From JAGPIS01 sp964635545 (GTDB taxonomy: Bacteria > Bacteroidota > Bacteroidia > Bacteroidales > Marinilabiliaceae): a stretch of 21,421 nucleotides of DNA. Every line of letters starts with the position of its first letter. The first letter of the stretch is position 1. Positions 7,323 through 14,872 of this stretch are shown piece by piece. Position numbers and translations under genes: made by a program. The stretch spans positions 1 to 21,421 of the forward strand of contig CAZWOA010000057.1 in the NCBI GenBank assembly GCA_964635545.1, written 5' to 3'. A model generated the notes under the pieces. The model was not told where the DNA came from. It did not search any database and worked only from the letters and a program-made list of their open reading frames with translations.

Positions 7323-9112
7323 TTGTAAAGATGCATAAATACTCGTTCCTGGTCTATCATGCCGATTATAGTGCTTTTCTTGAGTCGATGAAGGGGCTTG
7401 GCGTTCTGCATATCATCGAGAGCGATAATGAACCTACTGAGGCTATGTTGCTCGATATGCATAAAAACCAGGAACTCACTTCGGCCATAGCGCAACTTAA
7501 AGGCCGTGAGGCTGATAAGGAGAAGTGTGCACCTCCGGCAATATCTTCGGGTGATGATATCGTTACTGATATAAATTGTATTAATGCCAATCTCGAACTG
7601 CTTGAACAACAGCGTTCTGCAGTGGAGAAAGAGCTTAAGCTTTATGAGCCCTGGGGTAATTTTGAGTGGAGCAGCATTCAAAAGCTTAAAGAAGCCGGTG
7701 TTGATGTGCTGTTTTATCAATGCCAGTCGAGTAAATATAACCCGGAGTGGGAGAATAGTATAGCGATATCTGTTGTGTCGGATGTGCGCGGAACTGCTAG
7801 TTTTGTGGTGTTTAAGCGCGAAGAAGACCAGCTGCCCGAGATGGATGCCGAAGATGTGAGGTTGCCGTCGCAGTCGTATGCCGAGCTTAGTGCACGACTT
7901 AAAGGTATCGATAATGCTATAGCTGCTGATAACCTGTTGCTTGATCAATATGCCGCATGGAGTATCGACACTCTTACTGGCTATGGCGACAAGCTTAAGG
8001 ATAAGTTGCAAACAGAGATGGCTGTGCTGCATACCAATAGTGAGGCCGATGGTGCACTTATGCTTCTCGAAGGTTTTGTGCCTAAAGAGAAGGTAGGTGA
8101 GGTTAACGCCTGGCTTGAGAAAGAGGGTGTGGTATATTTGTCGAAAGAGGCAGGAGCAAAGGATCATCCGCCGGTGCTGCTTAAGAATAACAAATTTGCG
8201 AAACTGTTTGAGCCTATTGGTGAGTTATTCTCGCTGCCGGCGTATGTGGAGCTGGATTTAACTCCGTTCTTCGCACCTTTCTTTATGCTGTTTTTCGGTT
8301 TCTGCTTCGGCGATGCCGGATATGGACTTTTGCTCATCCTTATTGGTGCATTTGCCAAGCGTAAAGTGGATGCCAAGTTTAAGCCCTATCTGTCGTTACT
8401 GCAGTGGTTGGGAGTGGGTACTGTAATTTTTGGTGCTCTCACCGGATCATTCTTAGGTATGAAACTCACCGATTTTGAACTACCCGCAATAGCAGGCTGG
8501 CAAAAGAAAATGTTCTCTGACAGCCAAATGTTTAATCTTGCACTGGGACTTGGATTCCTTCAGATAATGTTTGGTATGGTGCTCAAAGGCATCAATCAGA
8601 TTATTCAGGATGGATTTAAGTACTCAATATCTACCTGGAGCTGGATTGCGGTGATACTTTCGTCGGTAATATTCTATGCCACAGGAGGTATGATGAGCCT
8701 TGCACATCAGATTATATTGGGCATTTCGGCTCTTGGCATATTCGTGTTCAACCATCCCCAGCGTAATGTGTTTGTAAACGTGGGTGCCGGATTATGGGAT
8801 ACATATAATATGGTAACCGGTGTAGCCGGTGATATATTGTCGTATATCCGTCTGTTTGCCCTCGGACTTTCGGGGGGTATATTAGGTTTTGTGTTCAATA
8901 AGCTCGCTTTCGACCTTAGCCCCGATATACCTGTGGTGAATGTTATTGTTACAGCACTTATCCTTATTCTGGGGCATAGCCTCAATATATTCATGTCGGC
9001 TCTGGGTGCATTTGTTCACCCTATGCGTTTGATATTTGTTGAATTCTTTAAAAACTCCGGCTTTGTGGGTGGGGGTAAATATTATACACCTTTTTCGAGA
9101 ACAGTAAAATAA
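7319..9112 (+). CDS. atpI: V-type ATPase membrane subunit I (a subunit)
   Basis: This 597-residue subunit forms the ion path and anchors the stator. The N-terminal ~300 residues are soluble, with long charged helices. From about residue 305 (LTPFFAPFFMLFFGFCFGDAGYG) to the end there are about seven membrane segments. The block DILSYIRLFALGLSGG contains Arg511, the expected essential arginine facing the ring glutamate. The C-terminus HSLNIFMSALGAFVHPMRL is the family's hallmark last helix. It overlaps subunit D by 4 bases and is followed after 28 bases by subunit K. Length is at the short end for the family (usually 600-650) but no domain is missing. Confidence 0.95.
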   Translation: MIVKMHKYSFLVYHADYSAFLESMKGLGVLHIIESDNEPTEAMLLDMHKNQELTSAIAQLKGREADKEKCAPPAISSGDDIVTDINCINANLELLEQQRSAVEKELKLYEPWGNFEWSSIQKLKEAGVDVLFYQCQSSKYNPEWENSIAISVVSDVRGTASFVVFKREEDQLPEMDAEDVRLPSQSYAELSARLKGIDNAIAADNLLLDQYAAWSIDTLTGYGDKLKDKLQTEMAVLHTNSEADGALMLLEGFVPKEKVGEVNAWLEKEGVVYLSKEAGAKDHPPVLLKNNKFAKLFEPIGELFSLPAYVELDLTPFFAPFFMLFFGFCFGDAGYGLLLILIGAFAKRKVDAKFKPYLSLLQWLGVGTVIFGALTGSFLGMKLTDFELPAIAGWQKKMFSDSQMFNLALGLGFLQIMFGMVLKGINQIIQDGFKYSISTWSWIAVILSSVIFYATGGMMSLAHQIILGISALGIFVFNHPQRNVFVNVGAGLWDTYNMVTGVAGDILSYIRLFALGLSGGILGFVFNKLAFDLSPDIPVVNVIVTALILILGHSLNIFMSALGAFVHPMRLIFVEFFKNSGFVGGGKYYTPFSRTVK

Positions 9113-9140
9113 AAACATAAAACCTTTAATTCTTTTTAAT

Positions 9141-9593
9141 ATGGAACCTATAGTTATTGCTTATATCGGTATCGCAATTATGATTGCCTTGTCAGGCATC
9201 GGAAGTACTTATGGTGTTACTATCAGTGGTAATGCTGCTATTGGCGCAATGCGCAAAAAACCTGAGGCTTTTGGTAGCTTCCTGGTGTTGAGTGCCCTTC
9301 CTGGTACTCAGGGTCTTTATGGCTTTGGTGGTTACTTCATCATGTCGGGTGTTCTTACTCCTGATATCACTCTGCTACAGGCAATTGCAGTGTTGGGCGC
9401 AGGTATCACCCTTGGTCTTTTAGGTGTGTTCTCTGCTATTCGTCAGGGCCAGGTTTGTGCCAATGGTATCAATGGCATCGGTCAGGGTTATGATGTGTTC
9501 GGTAACACTCTTATTCTTGCCGTTTTCCCCGAGCTTTACGCAATCCTTGGTTTTGCAGCTACCTTTATGATTAATGCGGCAATTACTGCATAA
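9141..9593 (+). CDS. atpK: V-type ATPase ring subunit K (proteolipid), predicted sodium type
   Basis: This 150-residue protein has four hydrophobic helices in two hairpins (about residues 5-27, 46-70, 76-100, 123-148) and forms the rotating membrane ring. Glu131 in FPELYAILGF is the ion-binding carboxylate; the first hairpin lacks one, as in V-type rings. Leu53, Thr56 and Gln57 (in LPGTQGLYGF) and Gln102 (in RQGQV) match the sodium ligands Leu61, Thr64, Gln65, Gln110 and Glu139 of E. hirae NtpK as I recall them, with the same spacings of 3, 1, 45 and 29 residues. Sodium coupling is therefore predicted but not shown. It is the last operon gene, 26 bases before a strong terminator hairpin. Confidence 0.95.
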   Translation: MEPIVIAYIGIAIMIALSGIGSTYGVTISGNAAIGAMRKKPEAFGSFLVLSALPGTQGLYGFGGYFIMSGVLTPDITLLQAIAVLGAGITLGLLGVFSAIRQGQVCANGINGIGQGYDVFGNTLILAVFPELYAILGFAATFMINAAITA

Positions 9594-9618
9594 TAATATT
9601 TTTTAATTGATATTTTAT

Positions 9619-9656
9619 TACCGATGGAAAGCAGTTTTTTCCATCGGTATTTTTTT
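9619..9656 (+). terminator. Rho-independent terminator of V-ATPase operon
   Basis: TACCGATGGAAA (9619-9630) pairs perfectly with TTTCCATCGGTA (9638-9649) around a 7-base loop, followed by seven T (9650-9656). This is the clear end of the operon. Confidence 0.95.
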
Positions 9657-9786
9657 ATATGGATTTTTATGCTTAAATTGTTGTTAGTAAAAATAATTAA
9701 TATTCATTTTTGCTGAATGGAAACGGGATTTTCAGGAAATTATTAGTTATTCCCAACAAATTGTTAAACCCTTAAAAATCCATAAT

Positions 9787-10593
9787 ATGAAAAACATTCT
9801 TCTGCTTACCGACTTTTCTGATATTGCCCGTAATGCTGCATTATACGCATTAAAACTTTTTGAAAACGAGCGTGTCAGTTTTACACTTCTCAATGCTTAT
9901 GATATTGAGTTTAGTGGTACTCCATATATCGTGCAGGTTAAAGAAGAGCTGGCCGCCGAGAGTGTGGAGAAGCTTAATGCCGACCTGTTCTTCCTTCTTA
10001 AACGTGTGCCTGATGCCAATGTGCGTATCGCATCCAGCTTTGGTTCGCTTGTAGATGCCGTTCATAACGAACTGGAGGTGTCCAATCCCGAATTGATTGT
10101 TATGGGATGTAAAGATGAATCGGTGGTTGAATACTTCTTGCTTGGTAGCAATACTTACGAGGTAATTAAACATGTAAAGGCTCCGCTTCTTGTGGTGCCA
10201 GGCCATGTGAGCTATAAAAAGCCTGCCCGAATTACCTTTGCCACCGATATGAAAACGCTGGAAAATACCGAAATAATGAAGCCCTTGGTGTCTATTGCAT
10301 CAATTACAGGTTCGGAGTTGCTATTTGTTAATGTGCTTGGTAGTGAGTATGTTAACCGTCTTCAGGTAGAGCAGCAACTGGCAAGTTTACTGCCCGATGT
10401 GCGCATAAGTTTCCACTTTGTGGAAGGTGACGATATCCGTAAGGCAATACTAGATTTTATGGTTGATAATGACTCTAATTTTGCAACTCTGGTGCGTCAC
10501 GACCTTAAGTTCCTCGATAGGATGTTCAAACCCAGCTTCACCAAGCAGATGGTGTTAAAACCTCAGCATCCCATGTTGATTCTTCGAAATTAA
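9787..10593 (+). CDS. Tandem universal stress protein (UspA family)
   Basis: This 268-residue cytoplasmic protein contains two Usp folds. Domain 1 starts at residue 1 with ILLLTDFSDIARNAALYAL and ends near residue 140 (APLLVVPG). Domain 2 (about 147-268) starts RITFATDM and ends with HPMLILRN. In domain 1 the nucleotide loop is only partly kept: MGCKDES, then LLGSNTYEVI, so the second glycine of the usual Gx2Gx9G(S/T) is absent. Domain 2 has no such loop but carries the VRHDLKFLDRMFKPSFTKQM block often seen in bacteroidal Usps. ATP binding is therefore uncertain. It stands alone between two terminators. Role: probably stress or energy-status response, by family only. Confidence 0.88.
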   Translation: MKNILLLTDFSDIARNAALYALKLFENERVSFTLLNAYDIEFSGTPYIVQVKEELAAESVEKLNADLFFLLKRVPDANVRIASSFGSLVDAVHNELEVSNPELIVMGCKDESVVEYFLLGSNTYEVIKHVKAPLLVVPGHVSYKKPARITFATDMKTLENTEIMKPLVSIASITGSELLFVNVLGSEYVNRLQVEQQLASLLPDVRISFHFVEGDDIRKAILDFMVDNDSNFATLVRHDLKFLDRMFKPSFTKQMVLKPQHPMLILRN

Positions 10594-10621
10594 TTTTCTA
10601 ATTATAGTTATTCGACCAGGG

Positions 10622-10650
10622 GAGAGGTGCTTGCATCTCTCTTCTTTTTT
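10622..10650 (+). terminator. Rho-independent terminator of the Usp gene
   Basis: GAGAGGTGC (10622-10630) pairs with GCATCTCTC (10633-10641), including one G-T pair; the innermost C-G is unpaired in the loop. A T-rich tail runs to 10650. Confidence 0.85.
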
Positions 10651-10725
10651 ATGTGATGTCAATGTTTAACAGTAGCTGTGATAGATGTCATTTAAAATAT
10701 GAAGCAATTTTCTAATCTTTGGTCG

Positions 10726-10757
10726 TTTGTAAAATTAGGCTTCAGTAAATAGTTTTT
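10726..10757 (+). promoter_or_regulatory. Candidate Bacteroidota-type promoter for hutI-ftcD
   Basis: TTTG at 10726-10729 is followed after 20 bases by TAGTTTTT at 10750-10757, one mismatch from TAnnTTTG. The implied transcript start lies about 20 bases before the hutI ATG. By-eye match only. Confidence 0.42.
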
Positions 10758-10785
10758 TGATAAAATCCAAATTTATAATAATGTT

Positions 10786-12018
10786 ATGTCGTCAATATCA
10801 ATAATAAATATAAAATCGCTCCTACAAATAGAGAGTGGAAAACCAGCTCCATTTGTGGCGGGTACAGCTATGCAAACCCTGCCATCTATTGATAATGCTT
10901 TTCTTACTATCGAGGATGGTAAAATTGTATCGTTTGGTCCAATGAGCAGTTATGTACCCCATCAATGCGATGAACTTATTGATGCCAAGGATCGATATGT
11001 GCTTCCGGCATGGTGTGACTCACATACCCACATTGTTTATCCTGCCAGTCGCGAGATTGAGTACATGGATAAAATACGTGGTCTGAGCTATGAGGAGATT
11101 GCAAAACGTGGAGGTGGTATTCTCAACACTGCTGCTCGTATGCAGGATGCAACAGAGGAGTTGCTGGTAGAGAGTGCCATGATGAGACTTGCAGAAATGC
11201 AAAAATGGGGAACCGGGGCAGTTGAGATTAAGAGTGGCTATGGCCTTACTCCCGAAAGTGAGATGAAGATGCTGAGGGTAATTAAGCATCTCAAAAATAT
11301 ATCGCCAATCACCATTAAATCTACTTTTCTGGGAGCACATGCGGTGCCGGCGCACTATCGTGGCAGACAGACCGAATATGTGGATGAGATTATAGATGTG
11401 ATGCTTCCGCAGGTGGCCGGTGAAGGGCTTGCCGATTATGTGGACGTGTTCTGTGATAAGGGTTTTTTTACTGTCGAAGATACAGCACGCATACTTGAAG
11501 CTGCTGCAAAATATGGATTGGTGCCTAAAATTCATGCCAATGAGCTGGATTATTCAGGTGGTATAGAAGTGGGTGTAAAATATGGAGCACTGTCGGTAGA
11601 TCACCTTGAGTTTACCGGTGCCGAACAGATAGAAACTCTTAAAAATAGTGGCACTATGCCAACCATTCTTCCCGGTGCTGCTTTCTTTCTGAATATGCAA
11701 CTGGCTCCCGCTCGCGAAATGATGAATGCCGGGTTACCCATAGCCTTGGCCAGTGATTTTAATCCGGGTTCGTCACCATCAGGAAATATGCAACTTGTAA
11801 TGGCAATGGGTAGTATTATGTTTCGTATGTTGCCCAATGAGGTGATAAATGCGGTGACAAAAAACAGTGCTTATGCCATGGGAGTAGAGAAGGAATTGGG
11901 CTCAATAGCTGTGGGCAAAAAGGCCAACATAATTATTACCAAGGCTATTCCATCAGTAGAGTATCTTACCTATGCCTATGGTGAGAATAAGGTGGATAGG
12001 GTGATTATAAATAAATAG
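10786..12018 (+). CDS. hutI: Imidazolonepropionase
   Basis: This 410-residue amidohydrolase converts 4-imidazolone-5-propanoate to N-formimino-L-glutamate, the third step of histidine degradation, in the cytoplasm. Metal-site residues expected for the family are present: His80 and His82 in the DSHTH motif, His185 in FLGAHAVP, His250 in KIHANE and Asp324 in ASDFNPG. The VEIKSGYGL block and the C-terminal SIAVGKKANIII strand complete the fold. Length is normal. It is followed after 31 bases by ftcD, which uses its product, so the two probably form one operon. Histidase and urocanase genes are not in the window. Confidence 0.96.
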   Translation: MSSISIINIKSLLQIESGKPAPFVAGTAMQTLPSIDNAFLTIEDGKIVSFGPMSSYVPHQCDELIDAKDRYVLPAWCDSHTHIVYPASREIEYMDKIRGLSYEEIAKRGGGILNTAARMQDATEELLVESAMMRLAEMQKWGTGAVEIKSGYGLTPESEMKMLRVIKHLKNISPITIKSTFLGAHAVPAHYRGRQTEYVDEIIDVMLPQVAGEGLADYVDVFCDKGFFTVEDTARILEAAAKYGLVPKIHANELDYSGGIEVGVKYGALSVDHLEFTGAEQIETLKNSGTMPTILPGAAFFLNMQLAPAREMMNAGLPIALASDFNPGSSPSGNMQLVMAMGSIMFRMLPNEVINAVTKNSAYAMGVEKELGSIAVGKKANIIITKAIPSVEYLTYAYGENKVDRVIINK

Positions 12019-12049
12019 TAAATCTGTTAACTCTATAAAAAAAATCAAT

Positions 12050-13744
12050 ATGCAACAAATAATCGAGTGCGTTCCCAATTTTAGTGAGGGACGTAATATG
12101 GATGTAATCAATCAGATTACCGATGAAATAAAAAAAGTAGCCGGTGTTAAACTTATTGATGTTGACCCGGGTGCCGCTACCAATCGCACTGTGGTGACTT
12201 TTGTTGGTGAACCTCAGCAAGTTGTTGAAGCTGCTTTCCTGTGTGTTAAAAAGGCTAAGGAATTAATTGATATGCGTAATCATAAGGGTGCACACCCTCG
12301 TTTTGGCGCTACTGATGTATGCCCGCTTGTGCCTGTAAGCAATATCACAATGGAAGAGGTGGCTGTGTATGCCCATAAACTTGCCGAGCGCATTGGTAAT
12401 GAACTCAATATACCTGTGTTTTGCTATGAGTCGGCTGCTCGCGAGGCCAAACGTAAAAATCTGGCTGCCTGCCGTGAAGGTGAGTATGAGAAGTTGGCAC
12501 AACGAATAGTAACTCCCGAGTGGAAGCCCGATTTTGGCCCAAATACATGGAGCGATGAGGTTGCCAAGAGTGGTGCAGTAGCTGTGGGAGCCCGTAATTT
12601 CCTGATTGCATATAATATAAACCTAAATACTACATCAACCCGCCGTGCCAATAGTGTGGCTTTTGACGTGCGCGAACGTGGACGTGTGCTTCGTGAGGGC
12701 GACCCCGTAACCGGGAAAATTGTGAAGGACGCTAATGGTGAAGCTCTTCATACTCCCGGGTTACTTAAGTCGGTGAAGGCAATTGGTTGGTTTATAGAAG
12801 AGTATGGATTGGCTCAGATTTCCATGAACCTGACCGATATTGATGTAACTTCCCTTCATGTGGCTTTCGATACTGTGGTTGAGCGTGCCCATGCCCGTGG
12901 AATGAGGGTTACAGGCTCTGAGCTTGTGGGCGTGGTACCTCTTAAAGCAATGATTGATGCAGGAAAATATTTCTTACGCAAACAGAACCGCTCAACAGGT
13001 ATCTCCGAACGGGAAATTGTGCGCATAGCAGTTAAGTCTTTAGGTCTTGATGAATTGTACCCTTTCGACCCTGATAAGAAAATAATAGAATATATACTTC
13101 AGGATAAGAGTAGTAAGAAGCTGGTTGATATGAGCGTGACAGCTTTTGCTGATGAAACTTCTTCTGAATCGCCTGCTCCCGGTGGTGGTTCCATATCGGC
13201 CTATGTTGGTGCACTTGGCGTGTCGCTGGCAGCCATGGTGGCTAACCTCAGTTCGCATAAGCGCGGATGGGATAATCGTTGGGAGGAGTTTAGCAACTGG
13301 GCAGAGAAAGGAATGGAACTTCAAAAAGAGCTGCTGCGCCTAGTGGATGAGGATACCAATGCCTTTAATAAAATTATGGCTGCCTTCGATTTACCAAAAT
13401 CATCGGATGGCGAGAAAGCAGCAAGGAAACAGGCAATACAAGATGCAACCCGCTTTGCCATTGAAGTGCCGTTTAAAGTTATGCAGACTACTTTTAAAAC
13501 TTTCGAGGTTATAAAAGCGATGGCCGAAACTGGTAATCCCAATTCGGTATCGGATGCCGGCGTGGGTGCTCTATGTGCAAGAAGTGCAATAATGGGAGCT
13601 TACCTGAATGTGAAAATCAATGCGGCAGGACTTGATGATAAGGAGTTTGCATCATCTGTGCTGGAGCAAGGGCTTGCAATTCAAAATCAGGCGATTGCCA
13701 TTGAAGAGGATATACTTGCAACTGTTAATCAGAAGATTGGTTAA
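12050..13744 (+). CDS. ftcD: Fused glutamate formimidoyltransferase / formimidoyl-THF cyclodeaminase
   Basis: This 564-residue bifunctional enzyme moves the formimino group of formiminoglutamate to tetrahydrofolate and then deaminates it to 5,10-methenyl-THF. The transferase occupies about residues 1-300: it opens MQQIIECVPNFSEGRN and carries His82 in GAHPRFGATDV, the position of the catalytic His82 of mammalian FTCD. A linker of some 50 residues leads to the cyclodeaminase (about 360-560), which starts SVTAFADETSSESPAPGGGSISA. The two-domain fusion is the eukaryote-like arrangement also common in Bacteroidota; many bacteria encode the domains separately. It lies directly after hutI, and the pathway yields glutamate, ammonia and a one-carbon unit. 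Confidence 0.96.
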   Translation: MQQIIECVPNFSEGRNMDVINQITDEIKKVAGVKLIDVDPGAATNRTVVTFVGEPQQVVEAAFLCVKKAKELIDMRNHKGAHPRFGATDVCPLVPVSNITMEEVAVYAHKLAERIGNELNIPVFCYESAAREAKRKNLAACREGEYEKLAQRIVTPEWKPDFGPNTWSDEVAKSGAVAVGARNFLIAYNINLNTTSTRRANSVAFDVRERGRVLREGDPVTGKIVKDANGEALHTPGLLKSVKAIGWFIEEYGLAQISMNLTDIDVTSLHVAFDTVVERAHARGMRVTGSELVGVVPLKAMIDAGKYFLRKQNRSTGISEREIVRIAVKSLGLDELYPFDPDKKIIEYILQDKSSKKLVDMSVTAFADETSSESPAPGGGSISAYVGALGVSLAAMVANLSSHKRGWDNRWEEFSNWAEKGMELQKELLRLVDEDTNAFNKIMAAFDLPKSSDGEKAARKQAIQDATRFAIEVPFKVMQTTFKTFEVIKAMAETGNPNSVSDAGVGALCARSAIMGAYLNVKINAAGLDDKEFASSVLEQGLAIQNQAIAIEEDILATVNQKIG

Positions 13745-13762
13745 TAAGTTGTAATAAACAGT

Positions 13763-13807
13763 GAAAATCCGCCCTGCAATTTTTTGTGGGGGCGGATTTT
13801 CTTTTTT
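13763..13807 (+). terminator. Terminator between ftcD and the convergent barrel gene
   Basis: GAAAATCCGCCC (13763-13774) pairs perfectly with GGGCGGATTTTC (13790-13801) around a 15-base loop, then six T (13802-13807). It is strong for the plus strand. The minus-strand barrel gene ends at 13817, so the same hairpin may also stop that transcript, though its T-tail on that side is poor. Confidence 0.93.
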
Positions 13808-13816
13808 AACAAAACT

Positions 13817-14842
13817 CTATCTGAAAGTAACTCCCACACCAATTGTTACCGCCTGATAATCGGCGTAGGTATAGTCGGCATGGATAGTTAGAAACATCAG
13901 CTTAACTCTGAATCCTGCATTAAAATCAATCCCATCCCTTGGATATTCCAAAGATATTGGGTCGGTGGTGGTGGTTAAATGCGGGCCGTCATCATCAAAA
14001 GTATATGTTGTGAAATTTTCTTTAAAATCGAATGATGAAGTAACCTTACCGTAGCCTACACCGCCATATACTGCTACAAACGGAAACTCGGCACCTACAA
14101 GCACCCGTCCTGTTATTGCATCGCTGTTAATGTCAATATAGCCCGAGTTATTGGCGCCATAACCAATGTTATCGAGTTTTATCTCGCTATTAAATTTTGT
14201 GTAAGCCCCCATTACTGATAGTCTCAGAAACGGTATCTTATTTAGCCCCGGTATATCGTCCCAAAGTGAGTGCTTAATGCCAGCTCCCCATAAAAAAGCT
14301 TCTCCAAATTTGTCATATTTAATCTTTGGCATCACTCGTGCCATCAATTCGGTATTCAGTGGTAGCCCTATAGTTCCTTGTATTGCAGGCAATAGCATCA
14401 TGTCGAAGTCGGTGCCGTTGGGTAATATCGGTTCCGATATTGCCGGGTCTTGTGGCACATTCATCACCAGGCGTGCTATCTCCTGCCCGGGAAGTAATTT
14501 ACCTGCTATAGTGGGCGCTTTGTGCATTGCCGATGATTCATCAAATGAGAAGTACTCAAGCTGTTGGGCAAGACTCCTCACATCATAAAACTCATGTTTG
14601 GAGGGTACCAGTCCCGTTGTGGCAATCATAGTAATGTCGAAACCACCTATTTTATGAATCCCTGCATTATTGTACCAACCGGTATTTAACGATGTGCCAA
14701 GAAGTTCGCCCAACGGTTTTAGATATTCGTGAGCTAATATTGCACCATCATGCTGCCCATATCTAAGAAAGGCAGATGATGCTTTTTGGGCTGATAAACC
14801 TATGGTGGTGAATATCAATATGGAAATAAGAAATACTCTCAT
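13817..14842 (-). CDS. Outer-membrane beta-barrel-like protein, DUF6588-like
   Basis: This 341-residue protein has a signal peptide (MRVFLISILIFTTIGLSAQ, cleavage near residue 19). It then has the segment YLKPLGELLGTSLNTGWYNNAGIHKIGGFDIT, given here as overlapping parts YLKPLGELLG and LNTGWYNNAGIHKIGGFD, which I recall as typical of DUF6588 proteins of Bacteroidota. The second half consists of alternating strands (VAVYGGVGYGKV, FNAGFRVKLMFLTIHADYTYAD) and ends GVTFR, consistent with an outer-membrane barrel. Function is unknown. It starts 30 bases after the SPOR-domain gene ends and is very likely cotranscribed with it. The DUF name is from memory and should be confirmed. Confidence 0.75.
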   Translation of the reverse strand: MRVFLISILIFTTIGLSAQKASSAFLRYGQHDGAILAHEYLKPLGELLGTSLNTGWYNNAGIHKIGGFDITMIATTGLVPSKHEFYDVRSLAQQLEYFSFDESSAMHKAPTIAGKLLPGQEIARLVMNVPQDPAISEPILPNGTDFDMMLLPAIQGTIGLPLNTELMARVMPKIKYDKFGEAFLWGAGIKHSLWDDIPGLNKIPFLRLSVMGAYTKFNSEIKLDNIGYGANNSGYIDINSDAITGRVLVGAEFPFVAVYGGVGYGKVTSSFDFKENFTTYTFDDDGPHLTTTTDPISLEYPRDGIDFNAGFRVKLMFLTIHADYTYADYQAVTIGVGVTFR

Positions 14843-14872
14843 GTTCTAAAATTTAGTTGATTTGTTTATTGG

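Noticed and set aside
7277..8167. Minus-strand ORF of 296 codons opposite subunits D and I
   Set aside because: The plus strand encodes clear V-ATPase subunits here; the antisense frame has no family motif or start context.
11020..11535. Minus-strand ORF of 171 codons opposite hutI
   Set aside because: It overlaps the metal-site region of hutI, which is unambiguous; treated as a shadow frame.
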